NCBI GenBank assembly: GCA_007258455.2
Contig: VDFB02047230.1
Location: 153,313,797-153,377,796 of the forward strand
From: Sequoia sempervirens
Taxonomy: Eukaryota > Streptophyta > Pinopsida > Cupressales > Cupressaceae
Direction of reading: 5' to 3'
DNA: 64,000 nucleotides
Made by a program: the position numbers and the translations under genes
Notes under the pieces: model-generated
Seen by the model: the letters and a program-made list of their open reading frames with translations, nothing else
Told to the model about the DNA's origin: nothing
Databases searched by the model: none
In this document: positions 54,799 to 64,000 of the stretch, in pieces
How positions within the stretch are numbered: the stretch's first letter is position 1
Layout of the letters: every line of letters starts with the position of its first letter

Positions 54799-56363
54799 TG
54801 TAGTGTATAAAAATGTATACCTTTGCATTTTCACACTTAATTTGGACCTATCTTAGTATCCCTTGCATTGAATTCCATTTAGGTCACTTGTTATGGGCCC
54901 CTAAGATCCTTTTTTGTGCATCTCGAGGCATATTTCAACTTTGCACCTAAAAAATCCATAAACAATTGTTAATCTTGGTAACACACCTTTCAAAATTGCA
55001 AAATAGGCTTTGTGGGACCAAGATGACCTTGGTGGTGTCTTAGTGCCATCTAGTGGGATGAAGATGCCACTTAGGGTTTCTTAGTCTCAGGGGCTTTATT
55101 TTTGAGAATTAAGAGTTGGAAATGAAAATATTTGATTTAAATTAGCATTTTTTTAGCCTTTTGGATCTAATAATTGGGTTATTAGATAGGAGTGCATATA
55201 AAAGTAAGATTCACACCCCATTTTAAAATAAGCTTTGAATAAGAGAAGTAAGTTTAAGAAAGTTGAGATAAGGAAGCAAGTTGAAGGAGAGTTTCAAGTC
55301 TTGTAGCAACCTTCTATTGTGTTTTTGCAAGTTTTTCAAGTCCATTTTAAAATCCAAGATCTAGCATTTCCTAAGAGTAATAATGGATTCCTATTGAGGA
55401 TCATGAGAGATTCTAGGTTGGAGATGTGACTAGATATTCTCCCAAGCCTAAAGACTTGTTTCTTGATTTATTCCATCTTCCATTGTTGTTCTATTTTCTG
55501 CCTAAGGAAGATACATTTCATGTTTATGAATTGTTAGGGTGATTAGAAATCTCCTTTATAGGTCATTTACATTTGCATCTTAGGAATTCTATTCTAACAC
55601 ATTTGAATAGGGCTTCTCCATGTTCTAGGTTGCATAATCTTAGACACACTTAAGATTAGGGCACACACACATTTCCATTTTCATATTTATGCTTTTTCAT
55701 CAAGGTTTAATTACCAAACAAGGGGTTTGACAAAGGAAAACCCCCATCAACAATCAATCCAAATTCCTTTGTTTTGTAGGTTATTTTATAGGTTCAGATC
55801 TGAAGACTTGGTAGAGAAGAAAGTGCAAATCTTAAACCTCGGGATCACACTCTGAAATTTTAGAAATTCAGATCAAGACTAATACGGTAGCAAGGGCATC
55901 TTAGTCCTCTAGGTGAAATTTTTTAGAGATTCTTTCTGATCCTGTTTCGATATTCGAAGATTCCACATCTGCCCCAAAAAATAACTATGGAACTAAGACA
56001 TCAGTAAGGGTGTCTTAGTCCTCCTTAGCATATTTTGACAACTTCTTTGCATTTCTGGAATCCTTGTCACATCTACAAACTTCATAGGTACATCATAACT
56101 CCTTGTTGCATAATTTCATCATTTACATCCTTCATTTAGCTTGCATTACTAGGTTTTGTAGGTTGAATGCTTATTTGTCTTTTCCAAGTAGTTACTTGGT
56201 GGTGAACCCCTAAAAGCTTAAAGAACCCCCTCCTAGGTCTTCCTTGTTAAGAATTGACTCACCTTTTGAGGTTGATAGTCAATCCAATTAGGATTCATAG
56301 GAAATAATTGAATGACCTATGGGAGAAGAGAGTGAAGTTCACTCCCTTTCCCCCTACTATTCA
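54799..56363 (+). repeat. Element B LTR3 (3')
   Basis: 1565 bp from TGTAGTGTATAAAAA to CCTACTATTCA, followed by the target copy CTATG. TATAAAAG is at 55197-55204. Hairpins are at 55014-55047, 55055-55088, 55875-55907 and 55989-56021; the conserved AGGGGTTTG hairpin is at 55720-55745. Confidence 0.92.
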
Positions 56364-57768
56364 CTATGATAACTGGGTGATGTTTGAAGAAGTTCCGATA
56401 GGGATATCTTAGCAGGAGTATTCTTAAGTTGTTGAACAATATTATATTCCTTTCCACTATTTAAAGGAAAATGAGGAGGACTAGGTAAGATAATGTTAGG
56501 CAATGAGAGACATGTTTGAGTTGTTTGTCTTGGTTGCTGATTATTCCTCATGTTATATGTATGAGCAACAATGTTATAATTTGATTGCTGTGAAACATTA
56601 TTCTTAGGTGGTTCAAGGATAAGGACAATTTTGTTTTGAGTCTGTGGTCATTGTGAGGGTGGGTAAATAATTAGAGGATTCTTAGGATTTCCCACGGGGT
56701 ATTTAGGAGGTCCAATAATCAAGGGGGATATAATGGAAACTTGTGCATTCATAACCTTAGCGGTGTCAGTTTGATGTCTTTCTAATGAATGGGAGTCTAG
56801 TGTCATATTTTGACCATCATCTAAAGAAGTCACATCACTATTATTTGAAGGAAATTTGTCAATTGTCTTATTTTCTTTGACCATTATATCACCCCTAGTA
56901 GGAGAGTTTTTAGGAGAAAAACAAAGGAGATGTTCATGACATTCAATGTTTGGTTCCTCTAAAGTAACTTCATCACAAGTATTGTACTTCTCAATGGTTG
57001 GGTTTTCTTGTTTATCAATGATGTCATTCTCTTGTTCAATCAGGTTTTCCCTAGGGGAAGAGAGACAACTAATATTTTCATGACTTTCATGGATTAGATT
57101 TTCTATCAAAGTATCTTCTTCACAACTAGGAGATATACTAGGAGAAAAGCAAATGTGATTGTCATGATTGTCCATAATTTCATTCCATTGTCTCATAATA
57201 TCTTCCAAATTAGGATAGGCAGGGGAAGAAAAATAAAGAGGGTTGTCATAGATCTTAAAGGTTCGATCATCTAACACCAAACTATTGTCCTTACTTACAA
57301 TATGACTATCATGATTCCTTACAATTGCATCCTCTTTCACTAAAACATTCTCACAAGCAAGAGATGAATGGAGATTAGCTAAGGTGATGTTTAGAAATGT
57401 GTCTATGATCTCATTCTCTTATGCTATAATATCTTCCAATATAGGAAAGTTTATAGAAGAGGAAATTTCAACATTGTCATGGTCCTTAATGAGTGCATAT
57501 TCTAACACCAAAATACCTTCATCACATGTAGGTGTGGTATTAGGAGAAGAGAAAATATGACTATCATGATTGTCTATGCTTTCATATTCTATCACATCAT
57601 TCCCAAAATAGGAGAGATAAGAGGGGGTGTAGGTTTAAGGAAAGCATCAACATGTTCCCTCTCTTGTACTAAGAGACTCTCATAACTAGGAAAAATTTTG
57701 AATGAATGACTAACATGCTTATTAAATAAATTTTTCTTTACAAAATTGGAAAAAACAGATACTAACAT
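56364..57768 (-). pseudogene. Element X leader ORF: acidic tandem-repeat protein replacing Gag
   Basis: An ATG at 57768 (MLVSVFSNFVKKNLF) is a good start; a frameshift near 57600 and a stop near 57420 break the frame. The main open part (56648-57340) consists of about 30-residue repeats, each with an HDN/HEN box, FSP or SSP, a Pro/Cys spacer and ENEIID-like acidic end. After a TGA at 56648 the same frame runs on with NKIVLILEPPKNNVSQQ and SGKEYNIVQQLKNTPAKIS, which align with element B just before its protease. It is cut at 56364 by element B. No capsid or zinc knuckle is seen. The function is unknown. Confidence 0.65.
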
Positions 57769-58618
57769 TTTGTGAAAATTAATTTCACATGTGATGCAAT
57801 GACCTATAATGAAATGTGTAAATGCAGATTTCAGATTCTAAACAATCTGAAAATGAAATGTTGTAAATGCAAATTTGAATTTTGACAATGCACTAAATGA
57901 AGCAATTTTAGCTAAATTCAATGAATTTGATGAAACAGGAAATCAAAAAACTGAAATAGAAATGTAACAGTAGAAAACAAAATCCTAAAACAAAGATTTC
58001 AAATCCTAGAAAATGTAGATCAAGACCTATCAAGGACTCATTCACCAGTAAAGACAAATGGGTCCTGGATAAGGATTTTTAAGATATTTTTACTGATTTG
58101 CAAGTATTTTTCAACGAGTTTCAAATGCTAGAAATTTCAGGTCCATCCCGATTAGGGAATCATTCGCCAGTAAGGGTGAATGTGTCCTTGATTAGGGTTT
58201 TTTTACTATTTTTGAATGACTTTAAAGCTTTTTGTAATGTCTTTCAGTTTTAGGTTTGATACAATAATTTTTAGTTTCAAAATTTCTAGAAATGCAATGT
58301 GAAAATGCAATAAAATGATGAATGCAAAGACCTAATTTGAAATGCAATGTTTTTTTGATTTTTAAATGCAATTGTATGAGGTCTAAACACTATGTAAAAT
58401 GACTTATTTGTTTTTGTATTTTTCAGATTTAGAGAATACAAAACAAAGCAATTCTAAACCCCAAATGAGATGCAAATTTGAATGTCAAGCAAGAAACCCT
58501 AAATGAGATCTAATTCAATGCAAGTGAAATGCAAATGAATGCAAGATCTAACATAGGATGCAAGAATAAACTTCCAAAATAAAAAATTACAATATTCAAT
58601 AGGTCAGGTTCACCAAAA
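57769..58618 (-). other. Element X leader with primer site and two hairpins
   Basis: The primer site on the minus strand is TGGTGAACCTGACC (58602-58615), separated from the LTR by a 3-nt spacer. X-type hairpins are at 58034-58065 and 58156-58187. The remainder is AT-rich with no coding frame. Confidence 0.7.
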
Positions 58619-58943
58619 TGAAACATAGAAAGAGGTTCACCATCAATAGGGTATCAATGATGAACCTAATTTTTAGTAGATGTGTGTTTCACTATTTATG
58701 AGGGTCAAAATTCCTAGATAACAATAAAAAACTAATCCTAACTATTATAGCAACAAAAGGGAAGTTTTCAGAGCTTGAAACAATGTGTACCTTGTATAAA
58801 ACTTATTTTTAGGTCATAAAAGACTCATTCACCTTTAGTGGTGAATGGGTCCCTGTTAGGGTTTTGAAAACTGACTTCTAGGTTTTATTCCTCTCAATCT
58901 ACACTCCTAGATCCCAGATTTTCACTGCTTCAAGCCCCATTGA

Positions 58944-58975
58944 GGACTCATTCACCTTTAGTGGCGAATGGGTCC
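58944..58975 (-). repeat. X-type hairpin
   Basis: Arm GGACTCATTCACC (58944-58956), loop TTTAGT, arm GGCGAATGGGTCC (58963-58975). Confidence 0.75.
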
Positions 58976-59743
58976 TTTTAGGGTTTTGGAAAACTGATTT
59001 CTAGGTTCTATTCTTCAAGATCTACACTTCCAGCTCCCCAATTTTTAGCTCCTGAAAGTCTAAAAAAAATCATGTAGCTTCATTTTTTGTGCTTTTGCAA
59101 TGTAGATGACAACTTTGAAATTTTTTCTTCAATCTTGTTCTCCACTTGATCTTTAACCTATGAACCTACAAACACACATCAAAGAGGTGAAAAACTTGTT
59201 GATTGTTATTGAATAGGGGTTTGCCTAGGTCAAACCCCTTTTAGGTAATTAAACCAAATGATGAGATAATGAAATTGAAGCAAGAACATGAAACAATGAA
59301 ATGTTGATTCCTTGGAAGTTGTCTTGGAATGTAAATCTAAAAACTAACATGAAGTAGCCATGAAGAATGTAGATATTGATCTTGAATAAGATGTGAAACT
59401 ATGCTCGCAAGTAGATTGTCAATGCTACATCAACAATCTTAGCTCAACAACATGTATGAATGCACTATTCCTTTGACATGATGAAATGATCTTGAATTTT
59501 TGCAATAAGACTTCACTAATATTCCTTTGAATGCCTTTGAAATGCTCTTGTAAACTCAAACTTTCTATAATGCATAAATACTCAAAGTTGCTAGGTGAAA
59601 CAATGTGAATTAACCTCATATTTATACTAAATCTAGAGATTAACCTCAAAATTCAAATAATTCAAGCTGACACTAGATCTAGGATTAAAAATCATTACGA
59701 TTCCACCAAAATTAAATTAAAAAAGGGGTGTCCTATGTGAGGA

Positions 59744-59775
59744 GGACACATTCGCCATTGAAGGCGAATGGGTCC
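59744..59775 (-). repeat. X-type hairpin with changes on both arms
   Basis: Arm GGACACATTCGCC (59744-59756), loop ATTGAA, arm GGCGAATGGGTCC (59763-59775). Relative to the 6144 copy the inner pair A-T is now G-C: both arms changed together. Confidence 0.75.
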
Positions 59776-60261
59776 TAGCACAAATTATTAGGACCATGCT
59801 TCGGGGGGGTGAAATAACATCAAAAGACCATGTCAAAAATGCAAAGAAAGGGGTGTCCTATGTGGAGAGGACCCATTCGCCACTAAAGGTGAATGCATCC
59901 TAGCACCATTTTCTAGGACCTTAAATTTTCCAAATTAAATTTCATGCAATATCATTATTGGGTGTCGGGATCAATCTTTCATAAAGTGTCATTAATAAGG
60001 CTTATATTTGAATTAAAGGGGCCAATTAATCTCAATTATGTACAATTAATTAATGAAACCCTAGATAAGTGTGAAAGTGTAATACAACTTTTTACAACAC
60101 CATAAATAAGGTATAATTTAAGTATATTTTGTTAAAAGGGATGAAGATTCAATGTGAAAGTGCAACACATTACAACACCAAATCGAGGCATAATTAGGTT
60201 AATTCAATATCACTTATTCTCAAATTAAGTGTGAAAAAGGGTTACTTTTTTCTATACTACA

Positions 60262-60880
60262 TTGAGCAACTTATGATACACATTGTGATACACCATAAGA
60301 CATATTTAAATAAAGATGATGGAGCCAAAATGTGGCACCCAAGTTGGTTAGTGGGTTATGATGAGATTTTGATAGGCAAAAGGAATATGTTATTTTTAGC
60401 ATTTTGAATCATCTTATGATTTGGATGTTGGGTTTCTAACTAAGGATTTTGGTACCATATTTGGGTGGTTTCACCTCATGATATCCTAATTATCATTTGA
60501 TGGTTTCATGTACTTGAGATGGCTATTTTAATGGTAAATTTTGTAGGTATTATTATGCTACTAGAATCAATCTAGATGTCTAGTTGGTGATACAAATATA
60601 AAATATTAGATTTTGTAAGCGTAATGTAACCTTTTATTACCAAATAATACATTTAATTTCTTTGGAGTATGAGTTTTTTCAAGCCCTAAAGAGCTTTCCC
60701 CATGTAAGTCACTATATTTTTTATTAGAGGTAAAACAAGTTTTAAAAGGACTATGGAAATATTTACAATAAGTTGACTAGAAAGAAAATAATAGAAACAA
60801 AAAAATAATAGAAACAACAACAAAAGAAGCCTACAATGGCCCCACGAAAAAAATAAAAAAATAAAACTAGATAGGGAAAA
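60262..60880. other. Right flank of element X, nothing recognised
   Basis: AT-rich sequence starting with the target copy TTGAG. It contains A-rich runs (60790-60870) and no coding frame or repeat that I can support. Confidence 0.5.
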
Positions 60881-62460
60881 TAAACTAGCTGCATAACTAA
60901 AGTTTCTTCAAGGTTTCAACAACATCTGATTCTTATTGGTAGAACTACTTCTGGAGTTTAACAAAACTCATCAGATCTTTCTTTTCCTCTTCAAATTTTT
61001 TCTTCTTTCTCCCTTGGGAGTGAGTACTAGGAGAAAATTTCTCATGAATCTTATCTTTTCCCTAGTTGATATTATCTCTGCAAAGGTCCTTCATATTTTT
61101 AGTGAGGATACAAATCCCCTTAGCATTGTTCTAGATTGAGCATTGGCTAACCTTCACCACCCTCTCAAGGTTACAAGTTTAATATTTTTTTATGTCTTGT
61201 TCCATTACAACAATTTTATCGTCCATGTATTATTTCTACTTATCCATGCATTTCACCTTTTCATTGAGGTCATTTCATATGGAACTCAAATCCATTTCCA
61301 TTTTTTCAACCTTGGAGATGGATTCCCATCCTTTCAGGATTTTTATCTCCTTCAACCATCAAACCTCAACCTAACCACCCATCCTTGTAGAATATCCAAC
61401 TTCATATTGGTGTGATTAATATCAACATAGAACCATTTGGATAGCCTATCTTGAGAATTAACATCCCTAATGGTGTCTAGAGCCTCTTCTAAGCCTTTGA
61501 AATTAATTGCATTTGAAACCATGAAGAACTCCACAGGGAATTTATGGGTAGGATCAATAATTTGGGGAAAAGGGATACCTACACCAAACTCCACCACCTT
61601 AACATTCTTAATACCTCTAAATCTATCTCCCTTAATAGGCTTGTTCTCCTTCATCGATAACACAAACCCAAGCCCCATGGAAATGTCAACAAACTCTAGT
61701 TTTTCAGAACTACATATATTTTCTTTTTCTTTCCTTCTAGAGATGGTTTTGCATTTTTATCTAGAATTTAGTTCTAACAACAATATATTATTGGAAATCA
61801 ATCCTTTCATTGTTCCAATCAGTTGAGCACCCATAATCCCCAAACTACAAAGCATTCAATTTTCCTTTTCCTTTTTTCTTAAGCACCTTGGGGGTGTCTT
61901 CCTTGCCCTTTATTTTTATTATAGGGGTAGATACCTCCTTGAATTTTGCATACTATAAATTAGTAGAATTATCATATAAAATTTGGAAAAAGTTCCTAGA
62001 GAAATGTTCATCTTCCCAATCCTCACAAGTTTCCTCCTTCCAAGCCTCTGAGGAGTCCTAATCTGAGTTTTCCTTAACCCTAGGATTCTTAATATTTTTA
62101 ATATTCTCTATTTTACCCAAGTTTTTATTGATAGGGTCATAGATTTCATTAATTTATAATTAACAGAATAATCCATTCATGAGGACATGCATTTTTAGGT
62201 TCCTCCAATTCTCAGTGATAGAGTGTTCTAGTGAGGCCAAGAGATAGAAAGATAGAGACTAACATTCTATGTTTGAAATGATTTAGAAAAGTAAAATGGT
62301 ATCCATACATATTCTTATAATCACCCTCAAGGGTCACAAACCTCATAATACACTCCACAACCACAATCAAAATGGGTTTAATGGAAGTTCTCTCATAGCC
62401 AAAGTGAAGTTTCACCAATTTAATCCTTTCATTTCCCCTAAATAAAATCCACAAAGCCTC
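60881..62460 (-). pseudogene. Unrecognised protein remnant, minus strand
   Basis: Several minus-strand pieces follow each other in changing frames and read like one decayed protein. The N-terminal part (62454-62212) is WILFRGNERIKLVKLHFGYE, then GDYKNMYGYHFTFLNHFKH. A Glu/Lys-rich middle follows (near 61870-62080), then 61678-61352 with MGLGFVLSMKENKPIKGDRF, VVEFGVGIPFPQIIDPTHKF and LDTIRDVNSQDRLSKWFYVD, a coiled-coil-like part (61200-61350) and a basic end (HSQGRKKKFEEEKERSDEF near 61000). I do not recognise the family. It could be an extra ORF of another retroelement or an old gene fragment. Confidence 0.4.
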
Positions 62461-64000
62461 ATCTATTTTACATGGTATAATGTTTTTGTTTTCATTTCCT
62501 TGTAACTATATGATTAGTTTAACTTTTACACATATCTCCTCTAATAGATTGGTGTAGAAATCATATATTTGTAGAGAAGGGGGATTCACTACTTATGAGT
62601 CTCTTTATTCTCAAGAGATTCCCAAGGGGAAAACTTCCCTAAATTGCCTCAAGGAACAAACCAAGAGTTTCAAAATCGGAATGAGTAGGTCACAACAATT
62701 TTTTGGACAAACTGACATGCTCTCGGCCAAAGGACATCAACACAACACATGGATGACAACACAACGTGCTGGATTCCCAAAGGTGCATTGACATATTTTA
62801 CGGAAAGAAAATAAAAAATGTTGCAAAAAATGACAAAGTGTCTACTTCTACTCTAACTGCTAAGAAATCTTGGAATGTGAAAAAGTAATGGAATATAACA
62901 AAACTACTATAAAGTGAAGTAGATGATAAGACTAATGAGGATAAGAGATAGAAGACACTAAAAAAAAACCCAAGTATTAATGGAGCCTCCATCAAATGAA
63001 TGTCTTCAATACCTGCATACATAAGATCTATAGAAAATGTTGGCGTTGTATAGGGGTTTGCCTCAGTCAAACCCCTATTTTGGTGTTCCCACCTTCATGG
63101 ACAGCCAGATAGATAGAGAAAGTGAACAAATTGAGCAAATATGGAGTGATAAAATCAATCCCTGCTCAAGGAGGAGAACCCGTAACACCAAATAGAGATA
63201 TAATTGTGAGGGGATATGTGAAATCCAAGGATGCTCACAAGCATAAGATAAGAGAGGTATCACATGCAAGGCTTAAGGAAGCCAAGGAGGGAGACAAAGA
63301 TAGCTGCAAGAGCCAAGAGGGTTGCAAGGATTACTGTGAGAGCTTGAAAGAGTTGTAAATGGAGCTTAAAAGTGCTATTGTAGCAAGAAAGGAGAGCTAT
63401 GCAAACAAGATAGTAAGAGAAAGATAGGAGAACATCCAAGATGGAAGCTTGGAAGGAGAAGAAGGCCAAATGAGTTGAAAAGACAATTTTTAAAGAGGGA
63501 AAGGAAGCTTCCCAAGCCATTACAAGGTCTCTTGGGTCGTTACCACCGAAAAAACTTGCTCAAAAAAACTATTTGAATGTTGAAACATCACAGGGTGCTA
63601 GCATGGTGCACAAATGTCTACATGGTGCACTAGTGTCCATACACATCACACTACAAAACAATGAGAATAGGAAAAGAACACAGTTTGATGCAAAGCTGAC
63701 ACACAAAGGTAGCTTCTTCTTCTCACATATTCAACCAATAAGAGATGCTCAATCATCCTAGCCAACAAGCCAAATGTTATGATAACCAACCTCAACAACT
63801 ACACAAGTTATTTATTTTATAGAATAAGCTTGCACAAAACCATCAAGTGATATTACGTAAATCATGTGACTAATACCATGAGTTTACAAAACCACGTCCC
63901 CCTCATTTAATTTTTGATACAAAATTTTCTTAATATTAAATATTTTCTATTGTACAAACTACCATTAAATATTTATCCCAGTGCTACATAAAACATACAA
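62461..64000. other. Right-end flank, no supported gene
   Basis: AT-rich DNA with short open frames on both strands, none with a domain. 63052-63076 holds a copy of the AGGGGTTTG/CAAACCCCT hairpin of the X, Y and B LTRs, so part of this may be an old LTR. Around 63590-63640 GGTGCACAAATGTCTA and GGTGCACTAGTGTCC occur close together. The right edge is arbitrary. Confidence 0.4.
63052..63076. repeat. Stray copy of the conserved LTR hairpin
   Basis: AGGGGTTTG, 7-nt centre CCTCAGT, CAAACCCCT. The other copies are at 4657-4681, 6430-6454, 59215-59239 and, in diverged form, 32072-32096, 48697-48722 and 55720-55745. Confidence 0.7.

Larger units (their letters stand above)
28732..56363 (+). mobile_element. 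Element B: Ty3/gypsy element with tandem-duplicated pol and three LTRs
   Basis: CTATG borders both ends (28727-28731 and 56364-56368) within the X reading frame. The order is LTR1, leader, protease-to-integrase copy 1, antisense ORF, LTR2, 26 bp of X flank, pol copy 2 starting inside the protease, antisense ORF remnant, LTR3. The X flank after LTR2 and the abrupt pol start show a tandem duplication after insertion. The two RNase H domains place it in the Tat group. Later insertions lie in LTR1, pol copy 1 and LTR2. No capsid or nucleocapsid is encoded. Confidence 0.88.
5812..60261 (-). mobile_element. Element X: old Ty3/gypsy element split by two nested insertions
   Basis: LTRs at 5812-7327 and 58619-60261 face the minus strand and are bordered by TTGAC (5807-5811) and TTGAG (60262-60266), a target duplication with one mismatch. 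X material is 5812-8692, 27704-28731 and 56364-60261, about 7.8 kb; the rest is elements A and B. The order on the minus strand is LTR, PBS, acidic leader, pre-protease motif, protease, G-patch, short tail, polypurine tract, LTR. RT, RNase H and integrase are absent, as is Gag capsid, so X is internally deleted or non-autonomous. Both insertion sites restore an in-frame X reading when one target copy is removed. Confidence 0.88.
58619..60261 (-). repeat. Element X 5' LTR
   Basis: 1643 bp, TGAAACATAG to CTATACTACA on the plus strand. On the minus strand a TATA box (TATAAATA) is at 59619-59626; this part is deleted in the other LTR. Hairpins are at 58821-58852, 58944-58975, 59744-59775 and 59869-59900, and the conserved hairpin at 59215-59239. 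Target copy TTGAG follows. Confidence 0.9.

Noticed and set aside
62798..63761. Several 60-90-codon frames at the right end
   Set aside because: No domain, no neighbours supporting a gene, and both strands are open by chance over short distances.

Overview
This is repeat-only DNA from a large seed-plant nuclear genome. I found no intact cellular gene, tRNA, rRNA or CRISPR array. The AT-rich composition, almost complete cover by nested Ty3/gypsy elements of Tat type (a second, archaeal-type RNase H between RNase H and integrase), and Ty1/copia elements primed by initiator tRNA-Met all indicate a land plant. A gymnosperm is my guess, not shown by the sequence.

Layout. (1) 1-5520: the 5' part of a minus-strand Ty3/gypsy element, here called Y (LTR 3887-5520, gag and protease down to 1), running off the left edge. 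(2) 5812-60261: a minus-strand Ty3/gypsy element, here called X, with LTRs at 5812-7327 and 58619-60261. Only about 7.8 kb of this 54-kb span is X itself; it is split by two later insertions. (3) 8693-27703: element A, a 19-kb plus-strand Tat element inserted in X with a perfect target duplication (ATTTC). (4) 28732-56363: element B, a plus-strand gypsy element also inserted in X (target duplication CTATG). B later underwent a tandem duplication and now has three LTRs and two pol regions. B in turn holds a small non-autonomous LTR element (29002-31428, TGTCT), a copia element with gag but no pol (37327-42346, AGACT) and a copia-type solo LTR (47852-48438, CTTTA). (5) 60262-64000: flanking DNA with one broken, unrecognised minus-strand coding remnant.

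How the parts relate. X, Y and B share LTR features: a 3-nt spacer before a TGGTGAACC primer site, a conserved AGGGGTTTG/CAAACCCC hairpin, and LTRs of X and B that both start TGTAGTGTAGAAAAA. B and X have no recognisable Gag capsid or nucleocapsid before the protease, whereas Y and A do. A and B each carry an antisense extra ORF downstream of pol with a plant-mobile-domain-like (PMD) segment. All pol genes are broken by stops or frameshifts.

Most interesting signal. The LTRs and leaders of X, Y and B contain many copies of a hairpin with about 13-nt arms and a loop of about 6 nt. The outer ends (GGAC/GTCC) and inner ends (CC/GG) are shared, but the middle of the stem differs by family and changes on both arms together. 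That is what conserved structure with family-specific sequence would look like. I know of no description of such a motif.
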